From: Shewanella jiangmenensis
GTDB lineage: Bacteria > Pseudomonadota > Gammaproteobacteria > Enterobacterales > Shewanellaceae
Length of the DNA stretch: 64,000 bases
NCBI RefSeq assembly: GCF_018596335.1
Contig: NZ_JAHEPS010000001.1
Location: 186,001 to 250,000 of the forward strand
Direction: 5' to 3'
Made by a program: the position numbers and the translations under genes. The notes beneath the pieces are model-generated. The model was given only the letters and a program-made list of their open reading frames with translations, ran no database searches and was not told the DNA's origin. Shown here one piece after another: positions 39,041 through 46,946 of the stretch (position 1 is the stretch's first letter; each line of letters starts with the position of its first letter).

Positions 39041-39412
39041 TCAGGGCGAATCTTCAAGCTCAGGCAGGCGGTAGAGGTAAAGCAGCAATGTCAGCAGCAA
39101 TACCAGCAGCAGGATTTTCACCCACAACAGCGGCACCAGCGCGATGCTCAGCATAAAGCTGAGGCTCGATAGCAGCATCGCCTTACGCTTCAGCCCCTTG
39201 CGAATAGCCTTCTTTTGCTCCCAGTTGGCAAGTGCGTCGGCAAACCAGGGATGATTCAAAAGCCAGCGGTGCAGCCGCTCGCTGGAGCGGGCAAAACAAA
39301 AGGCGGCCAGCAGCACAAAAGGCACGGTCGGCAACAGGGGCAAAAACACCCCGGCAATGCCGAGCAGCAAACTGATAAGCCCTGTAATGAGCAATAAACT
39401 GCGTTTTATCAA
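39041..39412 (-). CDS. ybaN: YbaN/DUF454 family membrane protein
   Basis: A 123-residue inner-membrane protein of the DUF454 family, of unknown function. Hydrophobic segments lie at about 5-25, 27-40 and 75-115. The conserved LPTVPFVLLAAFCFARSSER and LLNHPWFADALANWEQKKAI sit between them. The start is a TTG with GAGG close upstream, so the N-terminus is approximate. It precedes apt, as in E. coli. Confidence 0.88.
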   Translation of the reverse strand: MIKRSLLLITGLISLLLGIAGVFLPLLPTVPFVLLAAFCFARSSERLHRWLLNHPWFADALANWEQKKAIRKGLKRKAMLLSSLSFMLSIALVPLLWVKILLLVLLLTLLLYLYRLPELEDSP

Positions 39413-39461
39413 CCGCCTCGCCTCGCGTTAACCGGCGCTTACCGGCCACAAAAATACAAAA

Positions 39462-39479
39462 GCCACCCGAAAGAGTGGC
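39462..39479 (-). terminator. Probable terminator of the hvf-like operon
   Basis: GCCAC and GTGGC with an 8-base loop. On the minus strand it is followed by TTTTGTATTTTT. It lies 22 bases after the 39-residue ORF and before ybaN. Confidence 0.6.
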
Positions 39480-39501
39480 CAAGTATAACCAGAGGCTCGG
39501 C

Positions 39502-39621
39502 TTAAATTAAGCCACACACCTTCAGCCACTGCAGGGTAGCTGGCAGGGTTGGCACCAGCAGAACCAACAGGAAACCAATAAGATACAAAGCGTTAAAGGG
39601 CTCTTTGAAATTAGCGTCCAT
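39502..39621 (-). CDS. Small hydrophobic ORF (39 residues)
   Basis: Too short for most gene callers. It reads MDANFKEPFNALYLIGFLLV and continues hydrophobic through LLVPTLPAT to the end LKVCGLI, giving one transmembrane segment (about 12-27) and one cysteine near the C-terminus. AGGAG lies 5 bases before the ATG, and an apparent terminator follows. A palindrome (GGCTTAA-A-TTAAGCC, 39499-39513) overlaps the stop. It is on the same strand as, and 106 bases after, the DUF2063 gene, so it may belong to that operon. No homologue is known to me. Confidence 0.55.
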   Translation of the reverse strand: MDANFKEPFNALYLIGFLLVLLVPTLPATLQWLKVCGLI

Positions 39622-39727
39622 GTGGACTCCTCTAGAATGTATACGCATCGGGTGTGACGCGGCTCACAAAATGAGCGGCATTCTAGCGGATTGGTGCAGC
39701 CAATAAAACTGATGATTTGTAGGGTTA

Positions 39728-40483
39728 TTACAACTTTTGCACGATAACACCCTTAAGTGCCATATTGTGCAGTAAATCGGCCACGCCCTGATTGATTGCG
39801 CTGCGCTCGAGTGCCGGATACAAGCTCGCCAGCTCATCCATGAGCGCAGGACCACAAACCCCATCCGCGCGCTCAATCAGTGCCAGCACCTGGGCGGTGA
39901 GTGGATTCAATTTAAGAAAGCTCACCTCATCGGCACTGTCGCGAAAAAGGCAAAAATACTGTGCACTCACAGCGGGCTCGGCAGGACGGTAATCCACGCT
40001 TATCTGCTCGACCTGATAATGATACTGGGCAATTCGGCAGTGACTGGCGAGCAGCAGCGGCAACTCAAGATAGCGCTTCGCGTCGATGTCCTTCGCACTG
40101 AAAGGCGCCCGGTCCGGCGCATCCGGCGCTATCGCCACCACCAGCTCAAGCCATTCGTAATGGGCAAGCTCCTGCATAAAAGGCGGGTCGCAGGGTTTTG
40201 ATGTGCGCGAACCGATAAACTGCAAAAACTCACCGGCTATGCCGACAAAAAGCGGGTTCTGACAATCGTGATGGATAAAAAACTCCCGCACCAGAGCCTG
40301 CCAATCATCAACCGAATACAGGCTTTTCAGCACCGGAAAGGCATTGCCCACAAAACCGCTGACATTATTGAAAAAAAGCTCGCGGTAAACCGCCATGCGC
40401 CGCGCCTCTATGCCGTCGGGGCAGGGCCTCGATGGCTCACGGATAGCAGCAATAAATTCATCCTGGATGGCTTTAAGGCTCAT
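39728..40483 (-). CDS. hvfC: DUF2063 partner protein of a DUF692 enzyme (HvfC/BufC-like)
   Basis: A 251-residue protein of the DUF2063 family, which partners DUF692/MNIO enzymes and helps bring the precursor peptide to the catalyst. The N-terminal helical part (about 1-95) includes YRELFFNNVSGFVGNAFPVL and the conserved FFIHHDCQNPLF. The C-terminal half (about 110-250) contains PLTAQVLALIERADG. Its ATG overlaps the end of hvfB by 4 bp, so the two proteins should be made together. No TM segments are seen. Confidence 0.9.
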   Translation of the reverse strand: MSLKAIQDEFIAAIREPSRPCPDGIEARRMAVYRELFFNNVSGFVGNAFPVLKSLYSVDDWQALVREFFIHHDCQNPLFVGIAGEFLQFIGSRTSKPCDPPFMQELAHYEWLELVVAIAPDAPDRAPFSAKDIDAKRYLELPLLLASHCRIAQYHYQVEQISVDYRPAEPAVSAQYFCLFRDSADEVSFLKLNPLTAQVLALIERADGVCGPALMDELASLYPALERSAINQGVADLLHNMALKGVIVQKL

Positions 40484-41406
40484 ACCGCCCTCCGCGCGTT
40501 GCTTTCGCTCCCAGCCACGTGCTGGCGACTGCTTGAATGCAGCGTGCGGATGCGGCGGATTTCTTCAAGCAGCACCGGGGTTGGCGGAATATTGAAATCC
40601 CGCTCAAGCAAGGTTGGCAGCGGGCCATGCATGGCGTAACAGTCCTTGAGCAGCTGCCACACAGGGTCGATGATATCGGCGCCGTGGGTGTCGACTATCA
40701 GATCCGGTGCCTCAACATAGTGCCCCGCGACATGCAAATAGCGGATGCGCTCGGTTGGCATGGCGGCCAAATAGGCCGACGCATCGTAGCCATGATTAAT
40801 CGAATTCACATAAATATTGTTTACATCGAGCAAAAGGGCGCAATCAGCTTCCTCGAGCACCGAGAGCACAAACGCCTGCTCGCTCATTTCGGCGCCGGGG
40901 GCGGCATAAAAAGAGATGTTTTCCAGAATAAGCGGCCGCTCGAGTATGTCTTCAACCTGCCGGACGCGGGCAGCCACGTGGCGCACCGCTTCGCCTGTAA
41001 AAGGCATGGGCATCAAATCGTAGAGATGACCGCTGCCGGAGCAGTAGCTCAGGTGCTCGGAATACACATCAATGCCATGAAAGTCCAGAAAGGTTTTGAT
41101 ATTTTTGACAAATTCCACATCCAGCGGCGCGCTGCTGCCGATGGAGAGCGACAGGCCGTGACAAAAAAATGGATGACGCTCGGTCAAAGTTCGGAACTGC
41201 TTGCCAAACTTACCGCCAAGCGCCATCCAGTTTTCAGGCGCGACCTCGAAAAAATCAATTTCGCTCGGGGCCTCGGTGCAAAACTCGTCAAGCATTTCAC
41301 GCCTGAGTCCAAGTCCAGCCACCAGATTTAATGCGGCATCTGACCCTGCTTTTGGCGCTGTGTCTGACACTGTACTTAAGGGCATATATGAGGATGCGAC
41401 TGCCAT
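40480..41406 (-). CDS. hvfB: DUF692 multinuclear iron oxygenase (HvfB/BufB-like)
   Basis: MNIO-family enzyme (relative of MbnB) expected to oxidise cysteines of the HvfA peptide using an iron cluster. The 308 residues carry the TIM-barrel metal motifs FCHGLSLSIGS, VYSEHLSYCSG, LILENISFYA, LLLDVNNIYVNSINHGYD, LHVAGHYVEAP and VDTHGADIIDPVW, supplying the expected His, Glu and Asp ligands. The start ATG follows AGGAGA. It lies between the precursor gene (82 bases upstream) and hvfC (4-bp overlap). The chemistry is inferred from the family. Confidence 0.92.
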   Translation of the reverse strand: MAVASSYMPLSTVSDTAPKAGSDAALNLVAGLGLRREMLDEFCTEAPSEIDFFEVAPENWMALGGKFGKQFRTLTERHPFFCHGLSLSIGSSAPLDVEFVKNIKTFLDFHGIDVYSEHLSYCSGSGHLYDLMPMPFTGEAVRHVAARVRQVEDILERPLILENISFYAAPGAEMSEQAFVLSVLEEADCALLLDVNNIYVNSINHGYDASAYLAAMPTERIRYLHVAGHYVEAPDLIVDTHGADIIDPVWQLLKDCYAMHGPLPTLLERDFNIPPTPVLLEEIRRIRTLHSSSRQHVAGSESNARRAV

Positions 41407-41487
41407 GAAATCTCCTGCCTGAAACCTTGCTGCATCACATTAACAAACAGGGCCGACTGGCGGCCCTGCATCAACACCAATCAAGCC

Positions 41488-41958
41488 TTAGTGGGCGCCG
41501 CCGCACTTGCCTTCTTTGGCCTTCTCGCCACCGCACTTGCCTTCTTTGGCCTTCTCGCCACCGCACTTGCCTTCTTTGGCTTTCTCAGCGCCTTTTTCGC
41601 CAGCGGCGGCTTTCATGGCTTCACCACATTTGCCTTCGCCGCACTTACCTTCTTTGGCCTTTTCGCCGGCTTTCATGGCTTCGCCGCATTTACCTTCGCC
41701 GCACTTGCCTTCTTTGGCTTTTTCGCCGGCTTTCATGGCTTCGCCACATTTACCTTCGCCGCACTTACCTTCTTTGGCCTTTTCGCCTTCGGTGGTTTTC
41801 TTGCCTTCACCGCCTTTCACTTCATCGCTCACCAGCTGGTAACCGGCCTGCATTTCAGTAAAACCAAAGGGATTGGCCTGCGCCTCAGAGGCAAACGCTG
41901 CGCCTACCACCACAGTACCCAGAGCCACCGCTGCTGCGGTCTTTTTCATTGTGTTCAT
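41488..41958 (-). CDS. hvfA: Cysteine-repeat RiPP precursor (HvfA/bufferin-like)
   Basis: A 156-residue exported peptide precursor. The signal sequence MNTMKKTAAAVALGTVVVGA runs to a probable Ala-X-Ala cleavage at SEAQA/NPFGF. A short leader with GYQLVSDEVKGGEGKK follows, then a repeat region with nine EGKCG motifs and no other cysteines. Three units are of the type EGKCGEGKCGEAMKAGEKAK and three are shorter EGKCGGEKAK. EGKCG is the motif modified by MNIO enzymes in copper-binding bufferins/oxazolins. AAGGAT lies 7 bases before the ATG at 41958; an upstream ATG would add 13 residues before the signal peptide. Confidence 0.93.
   Translation of the reverse strand: MNTMKKTAAAVALGTVVVGAAFASEAQANPFGFTEMQAGYQLVSDEVKGGEGKKTTEGEKAKEGKCGEGKCGEAMKAGEKAKEGKCGEGKCGEAMKAGEKAKEGKCGEGKCGEAMKAAAGEKGAEKAKEGKCGGEKAKEGKCGGEKAKEGKCGGAH
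41501..41590. repeat. 30-bp tandem repeat x3 in hvfA
   Basis: Units at 41501-41530, 41531-41560 and 41561-41590 (the last diverged at its end) encode EGKCGGEKAK copies at the C-terminus of the precursor. The first two are identical. Confidence 0.93.
41641..41760. repeat. 60-bp tandem repeat in hvfA
   Basis: Two nearly identical 60-bp units (41641-41700, 41701-41760), plus partial copies on both sides, encode the two-cysteine 20-residue repeat. Confidence 0.93.
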
Positions 41959-42235
41959 GTGCTTATCCTTCTGTGTTTCAGTGATTATGCCCGGCACGGG
42001 TCGTAACCGGTCTGGCTATCTAGACCTTGGCCGGTGAAGATTTATTGCAAAACCTATTCATCCTCACAAAAAAATTTTTATTTTTGTGCAAGGAAATGAA
42101 TTTACCCTAGTCAGTTTTCCATGCCTTATCAAGCATCCATCCGTTGGCAGCGGCCAGTTCGCAAGCTTTCCTTGGCGAGTTTGGGGGCAGCAGGTAAAAT
42201 GCCGCCCCGACCATCCACCTGCCGGACCTTTTAGC

Positions 42236-43189
42236 GTGCGAATTATTTTGGCCCCCATGGAGGGCGTACTCGATCATCTGATGCGGGAACTGCTCTCCTC
42301 CATTAACCCTTACGATATGTTGGTTACGGAATTTGTCCGGGTGGTGGATCAATTGCTGCCGGAAAAGGTGTTCTATCGCCTCTGTCCTGAGCTTAAAAAT
42401 GACGGTCTGACCAAGAGCGGCACCCCGGTGCGGGTGCAAATTCTGGGGCAGGAGCCGGGCTGGATGGCGGAAAACGCCCTGCGTGCCATCACCCTGGGCT
42501 CTCGGGGCGTGGATGCCAACTTTGGCTGCCCGGCCAAGATGGTCAACCGCAGCAAAGGCGGCGCCGTGCTGCTGCAATACCCTGAGTTAATTCACGATAT
42601 CGTTAAAGCCATGCGTGATGCAGTGCCAAGCCACCAGCCGGTGACCGCCAAAATCCGCCTGGGCTATGAAGACAAGAACCTCTTTATGGAAAACGCCCTT
42701 GCGGTGTATGAAGCAGGCGCGACCGAGCTTGCCATTCATGCCCGCAGCAAGGTCGATGGCTACAAGCCGCCAGCCTATTGGGAATACATCACCGAAGTGC
42801 GTAAGCGCCTGCCCATTCCGGTGATTGCCAACGGTGAGATCTGGAGCCGCGACGATGCGCTGCGCTGCATGGAAGTGACCGGCTGCGACAGCATCATGGT
42901 TGGCCGCGGCGCACTGTCGCTGCCAAACCTCGGTGCCAGCATCAAGGGCGACACACCCTACGACTGGGCCCAGACCCTGCGACTGATGGTGCATTACTCC
43001 GAGCTTGAGATGGATGGCACCAAGGCCACCTACTACCCTGCCCGCATCAAGCAGTGGTTCAGCTATTTAAGCCGCCAGTACCCCGAGGCCGATGCGCTGT
43101 TTCGCGACATCCGTATTCACAAAACCACCGATGACATCATAGGTGCCCTGCGCACTGCCTGCGATGAATTGGCGCCAAGCCGCGGCTGA
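42236..43189 (+). CDS. dusC: tRNA-dihydrouridine(16) synthase DusC
   Basis: FMN enzyme that reduces uridine 16 of tRNA. From the GTG at 42236 the product is 317 residues (E. coli 315) and begins VRIILAPMEGVLDHLMRELL, with the FMN-binding APMEG. The active-site cysteine is in VDANFGCPAKMVNRSKGGA. HARSKVDGYKPPAYWE and VIANGEIWSRDDALR are typical of DusC. A long in-frame extension to 42086 reads through the hvfA upstream region, has no family sequence and was rejected. It is divergent from hvfA. Confidence 0.94.
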   Translation: MRIILAPMEGVLDHLMRELLSSINPYDMLVTEFVRVVDQLLPEKVFYRLCPELKNDGLTKSGTPVRVQILGQEPGWMAENALRAITLGSRGVDANFGCPAKMVNRSKGGAVLLQYPELIHDIVKAMRDAVPSHQPVTAKIRLGYEDKNLFMENALAVYEAGATELAIHARSKVDGYKPPAYWEYITEVRKRLPIPVIANGEIWSRDDALRCMEVTGCDSIMVGRGALSLPNLGASIKGDTPYDWAQTLRLMVHYSELEMDGTKATYYPARIKQWFSYLSRQYPEADALFRDIRIHKTTDDIIGALRTACDELAPSRG

Positions 43190-43232
43190 TTAAGCAACTT
43201 CTTAAGCCGCACACAGGCCTTTTGGCCCGACG

Positions 43233-43263
43233 GGGTGCATAAATTACGGCGATTTATGCACCC
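43233..43263. repeat. Perfect 12-bp inverted repeat
   Basis: GGGTGCATAAAT and ATTTATGCACCC with a 7-base spacer. It lies 43 bases after dusC and about 130 bases before the DksA-like gene. There is no T-run; it may be a 3' hairpin or a dimeric regulator site. Confidence 0.75.
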
Positions 43264-43394
43264 AAAGCCCATCTTTTCGCCGTCCGGCGTCAAAATCGCG
43301 CGCTGTTTTGATTTGCATCATAACGGCCTTTCGTTGGCCAACTAGACTGAAATCCTGCGTTTACCTTTGGATGACCAAACGACAGGGGATTATC

Positions 43395-43748
43395 GTGAGT
43401 ACACCCAACACCAGACAAGCCTTGTCCCAGCTTGAAGCCAAACTCAGGGAAGAGATTGCGGCGCTCCCCACTTGCGGACTGTCAGAGGCGGCACATAGCG
43501 CAAGCCTTGGCGAGCTGATAGATGCAATGACGCGGCTCCATCTTGCGGACGAGCCGATTTATACCCGCCTGACCCGCCTCGATGCAGCACTGTGCCAGCT
43601 CGACCTGGGGCTCTATGGCCTGTGCGCCGATTGCGAAGCGGAGATTGAGCCAGAGCGACTGCTATGCGATCCGACCGAGCAGCGCTGCTGTGGCTGTGAC
43701 GATCATTACCGGCACGAGCATCGCCATGAACTGCGGCTGAATCACTGA
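43395..43748 (+). CDS. DksA/TraR-family C4 zinc-finger protein
   Basis: A 117-residue protein with the DksA/TraR C-terminal zinc finger, CADCEAEIEPERLLCDPTEQ followed by CCGC, preceded by the usual LDAALCQLDLGLYGLC. The N-terminal half is a short helical region (about 5-60) rather than the long DksA coiled coil. Binding to the RNA polymerase secondary channel is therefore possible but not shown. The GTG start has AGGGG 6 bases upstream; an in-frame ATG 29 codons upstream was rejected. It ends at a terminator shared with the convergent receptor gene. Confidence 0.85.
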   Translation: MSTPNTRQALSQLEAKLREEIAALPTCGLSEAAHSASLGELIDAMTRLHLADEPIYTRLTRLDAALCQLDLGLYGLCADCEAEIEPERLLCDPTEQRCCGCDDHYRHEHRHELRLNH

Positions 43749-43805
43749 TCCCGTATCGGTGAACCCGGCGGCACTTTGTGTTTTGCCAGAACGCTTTGGA
43801 CATTA

Positions 43806-43833
43806 AAAAAGCCTCCCAATCGGGAGGCTTTTT
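43806..43833. terminator. Bidirectional terminator
   Basis: GCCTCCC and GGGAGGC with a 4-base loop (43811-43828), flanked by A- and T-runs, between the convergent DksA-like gene and the first receptor gene. Confidence 0.92.
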
Positions 43834-43851
43834 GATTTCAGGCAATGACGT

Positions 43852-46560
43852 TTAGAACTTCTGATTTAGACGCACGTAGAAGGTGCGGCCGAGCACATCG
43901 TACAGACCGACGTTGGCATCGCGGTAATCGGCATAGTTGTAGAAGGTTGGCGCCTCTTTATCAAACAGGTTGTTGATCCCAACCGTTACCGAGCCATTCC
44001 ACGGATGCTGATAGCCCACCTGCAGGTTATGGCGGAAGTAAGACGGATAATCGATGTAGCTGTCGTCATCTTCCAGCGCGCGCCAGTAACCGGCGTCCTG
44101 GCCGCCGATGTAAACCGTGGTCCAGGCGGCGCTGAAGGCGTCATATTTCCAGCTGGCGGTCAGGTTACCGCGCCAGTCCGGCGTATCGGTAAGACCTGCG
44201 TAATCAATCATCTCTGACTCTGGGTTGTCCTGCTTTTTGAAATCCAGCACATGGGACATTTCCAGCTTGAGATTAAAGTCGCCTACGTTGGTTGGCAGGT
44301 TATACGCGGTGACAAAGTCAAAGCCTGAGGTCTCGACGGTGGCGATGTTACGTACGCCCGCTTCAACAAACTCAATCTTGCCGTCGCTGCCGCGGTGCAC
44401 AAAGGGCGAGCCGCCGTTACGGATTTCTTCACGCAGTATGTCATCCACACCTACCGACTCAATCTTGTTGTCGTAGGTGATGGTGTAGTACGACAGCTCC
44501 ACGTTCCAGTCGTCGGTGACGTTCCATACCGCGCCCACGGTCAGCGAGTTGCCCTCTTCCGCCTCCAGATTCGGGTTACCGCCGTACCAGGTCTTGTGCT
44601 GGTTGTTCTTGTTACAGTAGTTGGCATCTGTGTTGCCCGGGGTATTACACCAGAGATTGTCCACCGCCTTTTCAAAGCTCAGCGACTGAGATGAGAACAT
44701 CTCGCCCATGTTGGGCGCGCGGAACGAATCACCGTAGCTGGCACGCAGCAGCAGGTTGTCCACCGGACGCCAGCTCAGGCCAAGCTTTGGCACCAGCGCA
44801 TCGAAGGTGGAGCTGTTAACCACAGCACCATTGGCACCGGTGAGGCTGCCTTCCTGATCGTAACGCTCGTAACGCAGCGCCGCTGACAGCTCCACATCCG
44901 CAGGCAGCCCCATCTGGAACTCCACATAACCTGCGGTGCGGTCGCGGGTCGCGTCCACATCGTCGCCGCCCGAGCCACCGGAAATAATACCGGCCGCCGA
45001 TTCAGGATCGGATGTCTGCTTAAACTCAATCATTTCATACTCGGCGCCGGTCACCATGGCCAGAGTCAGCACGTCGTTTTCAAGCAATGTGGTAGACACC
45101 AACCCATCGATTTGGGTGCTGTCAAACTTGCCCTGATACACGCCGGTGTGGGCGGCAGCGCGGTACAGCTTGCTCATCTGCTGGTTCCACTGGTCATAAC
45201 TCATGCCGGAGGTGTTGAAGATGTCGTAGTTGCCGCTGTCGATTTCACGCTGGATGATGGAGTCGTTCACCAGGTTGTAGTTGAACGAGTTGGTTTTGGA
45301 GGTCGAATGCTGGGCATTGAGTTCCCAGTCAAGCCCGTTGCCGATATCGGCAAAGCCCACCAGGCCGCCCATCACATCAAAACTGTCGGTCTCGGTGAGG
45401 GTATCGCGCTCACCAAGCTGTACCGAGCGCAGGTACAGGGTCATGTCGGCGCCGGTAGGGTTAAGCGGATTATCGGCGCCCATCACCGGATAGTTGGTCG
45501 ACACCGGCGTGGCGGCATAGCGGGTGTTGGTTTCAGCCAAAGAGGCACTGGCGCGGCCACGGAAGGTGATATTGTCGCTCAGCTGATAGCTGAAATTTGA
45601 CAGCAGCGAGTTACGGCTCTGATCGCCAAACAGCTTGGTCACAGCGCCATAGCTGTAGAAGCAGCGGCCATTGTTTTTGCCATCGGTGCCGTCGGAGACG
45701 TTTTCGGTGTCTTCACAAATCGCCGAATTGCTGTAGAAGGCGTAAATGGGCTTGCCCTTGTCATCCAGCTTGCCGGTGTTGTAGTAACCGTTCGGCACCG
45801 AGCTGAAACTGGAATACGCGCCATAGCTTGGGTCATCAAGTTTCCACACATCGCGATCAAACACCGCATCCGAGTCGTAATGCTCGAAGGTTAAGGTCAT
45901 GTTGCCGCGCTCGGAGTTAAAGCCGGTGGCGATGGACAAGCGCTCAGCATCACCGCCTTCAACCTGTGGCATCTCCATGTTGTAATCAAGCTCAACGCCA
46001 TCAAACTCTTTTTTGGTGATGATGTTGATTACCCCGGCGACCGCATCTGAGCCATATACCGCCGAGGCGCCGTCACGCAGAATTTCAATCCGCTCAACAA
46101 TCGCCATCGGAATTTGTGAGGTATCGGCAACGGCACCTGAGCTTGAGCTGGTGCCAGGCATGCGCCGGCCGTCCAGCAGTACCAGAGTGGCGGACGAGCC
46201 CAGACCGCGCAGGTTGACGCTGCTGGTTGAGCTTGCGCCCGAGCCGTAACCTGAAATACCGCGCCATGAGCCAAAGCTGTTGATGGCGGAGTTGTTCAGC
46301 ACGTCGGCCACGGTTTTTTCACCGCTCATTTTAATGGCAGAGGCATCGATAACGGTGACCGGGGATACGGTTTCCATATCCACCTGTTTAATACGTGAGC
46401 CGGTAACTTCGATACGCTCGACTTTATTGGCAGCGTTTTTATTCTCAGCGGCTTCTGCCACCTCATTGGCTGCGCCAACAAAAGACACTGCCATTGTTGC
46501 TGCTGAGCCGAGCACCAATATTCTTCTGATGGCCTGAGCCGACAAAGACATATTTGCCAT
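43852..46560 (-). CDS. TonB-dependent receptor
   Basis: Outer-membrane gated porin-like receptor for an unknown large ligand. The 902 residues have a signal peptide (to about 30, VSFVGAANEVAEA). The plug domain (about 45-180) contains VERIEVTGSRIKQVDMETVS, SATLVLLDGRRMPG and AVYGSDAVAGVINIIT. A beta barrel follows and ends in the typical Phe (YVRLNQKF). GGAG lies 6 bases before the first ATG. It is paralogous to the downstream-numbered receptor at 46947 and shares the VTGSRIK plug type common in Shewanella and Alteromonas. Peptide or saccharide ligands are plausible; no ligand gene is adjacent. Confidence 0.93.
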   Translation of the reverse strand: MANMSLSAQAIRRILVLGSAATMAVSFVGAANEVAEAAENKNAANKVERIEVTGSRIKQVDMETVSPVTVIDASAIKMSGEKTVADVLNNSAINSFGSWRGISGYGSGASSTSSVNLRGLGSSATLVLLDGRRMPGTSSSSGAVADTSQIPMAIVERIEILRDGASAVYGSDAVAGVINIITKKEFDGVELDYNMEMPQVEGGDAERLSIATGFNSERGNMTLTFEHYDSDAVFDRDVWKLDDPSYGAYSSFSSVPNGYYNTGKLDDKGKPIYAFYSNSAICEDTENVSDGTDGKNNGRCFYSYGAVTKLFGDQSRNSLLSNFSYQLSDNITFRGRASASLAETNTRYAATPVSTNYPVMGADNPLNPTGADMTLYLRSVQLGERDTLTETDSFDVMGGLVGFADIGNGLDWELNAQHSTSKTNSFNYNLVNDSIIQREIDSGNYDIFNTSGMSYDQWNQQMSKLYRAAAHTGVYQGKFDSTQIDGLVSTTLLENDVLTLAMVTGAEYEMIEFKQTSDPESAAGIISGGSGGDDVDATRDRTAGYVEFQMGLPADVELSAALRYERYDQEGSLTGANGAVVNSSTFDALVPKLGLSWRPVDNLLLRASYGDSFRAPNMGEMFSSQSLSFEKAVDNLWCNTPGNTDANYCNKNNQHKTWYGGNPNLEAEEGNSLTVGAVWNVTDDWNVELSYYTITYDNKIESVGVDDILREEIRNGGSPFVHRGSDGKIEFVEAGVRNIATVETSGFDFVTAYNLPTNVGDFNLKLEMSHVLDFKKQDNPESEMIDYAGLTDTPDWRGNLTASWKYDAFSAAWTTVYIGGQDAGYWRALEDDDSYIDYPSYFRHNLQVGYQHPWNGSVTVGINNLFDKEAPTFYNYADYRDANVGLYDVLGRTFYVRLNQKF

Positions 46561-46946
46561 GTGTATCTCCCTGTTATTTATTTTTAGTCGTTAATTGCTG
46601 AACACTGAAGTTAACAATTGGTTTTGCTTTTTATTTTTTATTAATCGCATGTTGCGATTCGGATATTACTATCCCAAGCAATAACCAATTTGGTCAACGT
46701 GATTCACGTCAAAAATAGACCAAAGAAAACAATTGATACAACAGGAATTTAACAACTACAAATCAACAACTTAGCAGCAGATCAAAGAAAACAAACAAAG
46801 CAACAAGAGATACATAAGGCTACAGATGTAATTAAAAAGGAGGCGACAAAAACAATTAACACACTTAATCAATATCTGTATCAATTTGCTTCTGAAATAA
46901 AAAAGCCTCTGTCATTAACAGAGGCCTTTCAACATTAATCGACGGA
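46561..46946. other. A-rich intergenic region between receptor genes
   Basis: These 386 bases hold no gene. About 46600-46900 is strongly A/T-rich, with A-runs and CAACAA words. It must contain the promoter of the 43852 receptor. A terminator for the other receptor lies at its right end. Confidence 0.55.
46905..46925 (-). terminator. Terminator of the second receptor gene
   Basis: GCCTCTGT and ACAGAGGC with a 5-base loop. On the minus strand it runs into TTTTTTATTTC, 22 bases after the stop. Confidence 0.9.

Noticed and set aside
41501..41760. Regularly repeated 30/60-bp blocks resembling a CRISPR array
   Set aside because: The repeats are contiguous coding units without unique spacers, and they translate to EGKCG motifs; no cas genes.
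41491..42006. Long Phe/Leu-rich open frames opposite hvfA, suggesting an antisense membrane protein
   Set aside because: They are mirror images of the tandem repeats in hvfA, with no ribosome-binding site and no family sequence; the minus-strand product has a signal peptide and operon context.
42086..42235. 50-codon N-terminal extension of dusC
   Set aside because: The extension reads through the hvfA/dusC promoter region, lacks family sequence, and the GTG at 42236 gives the normal length.
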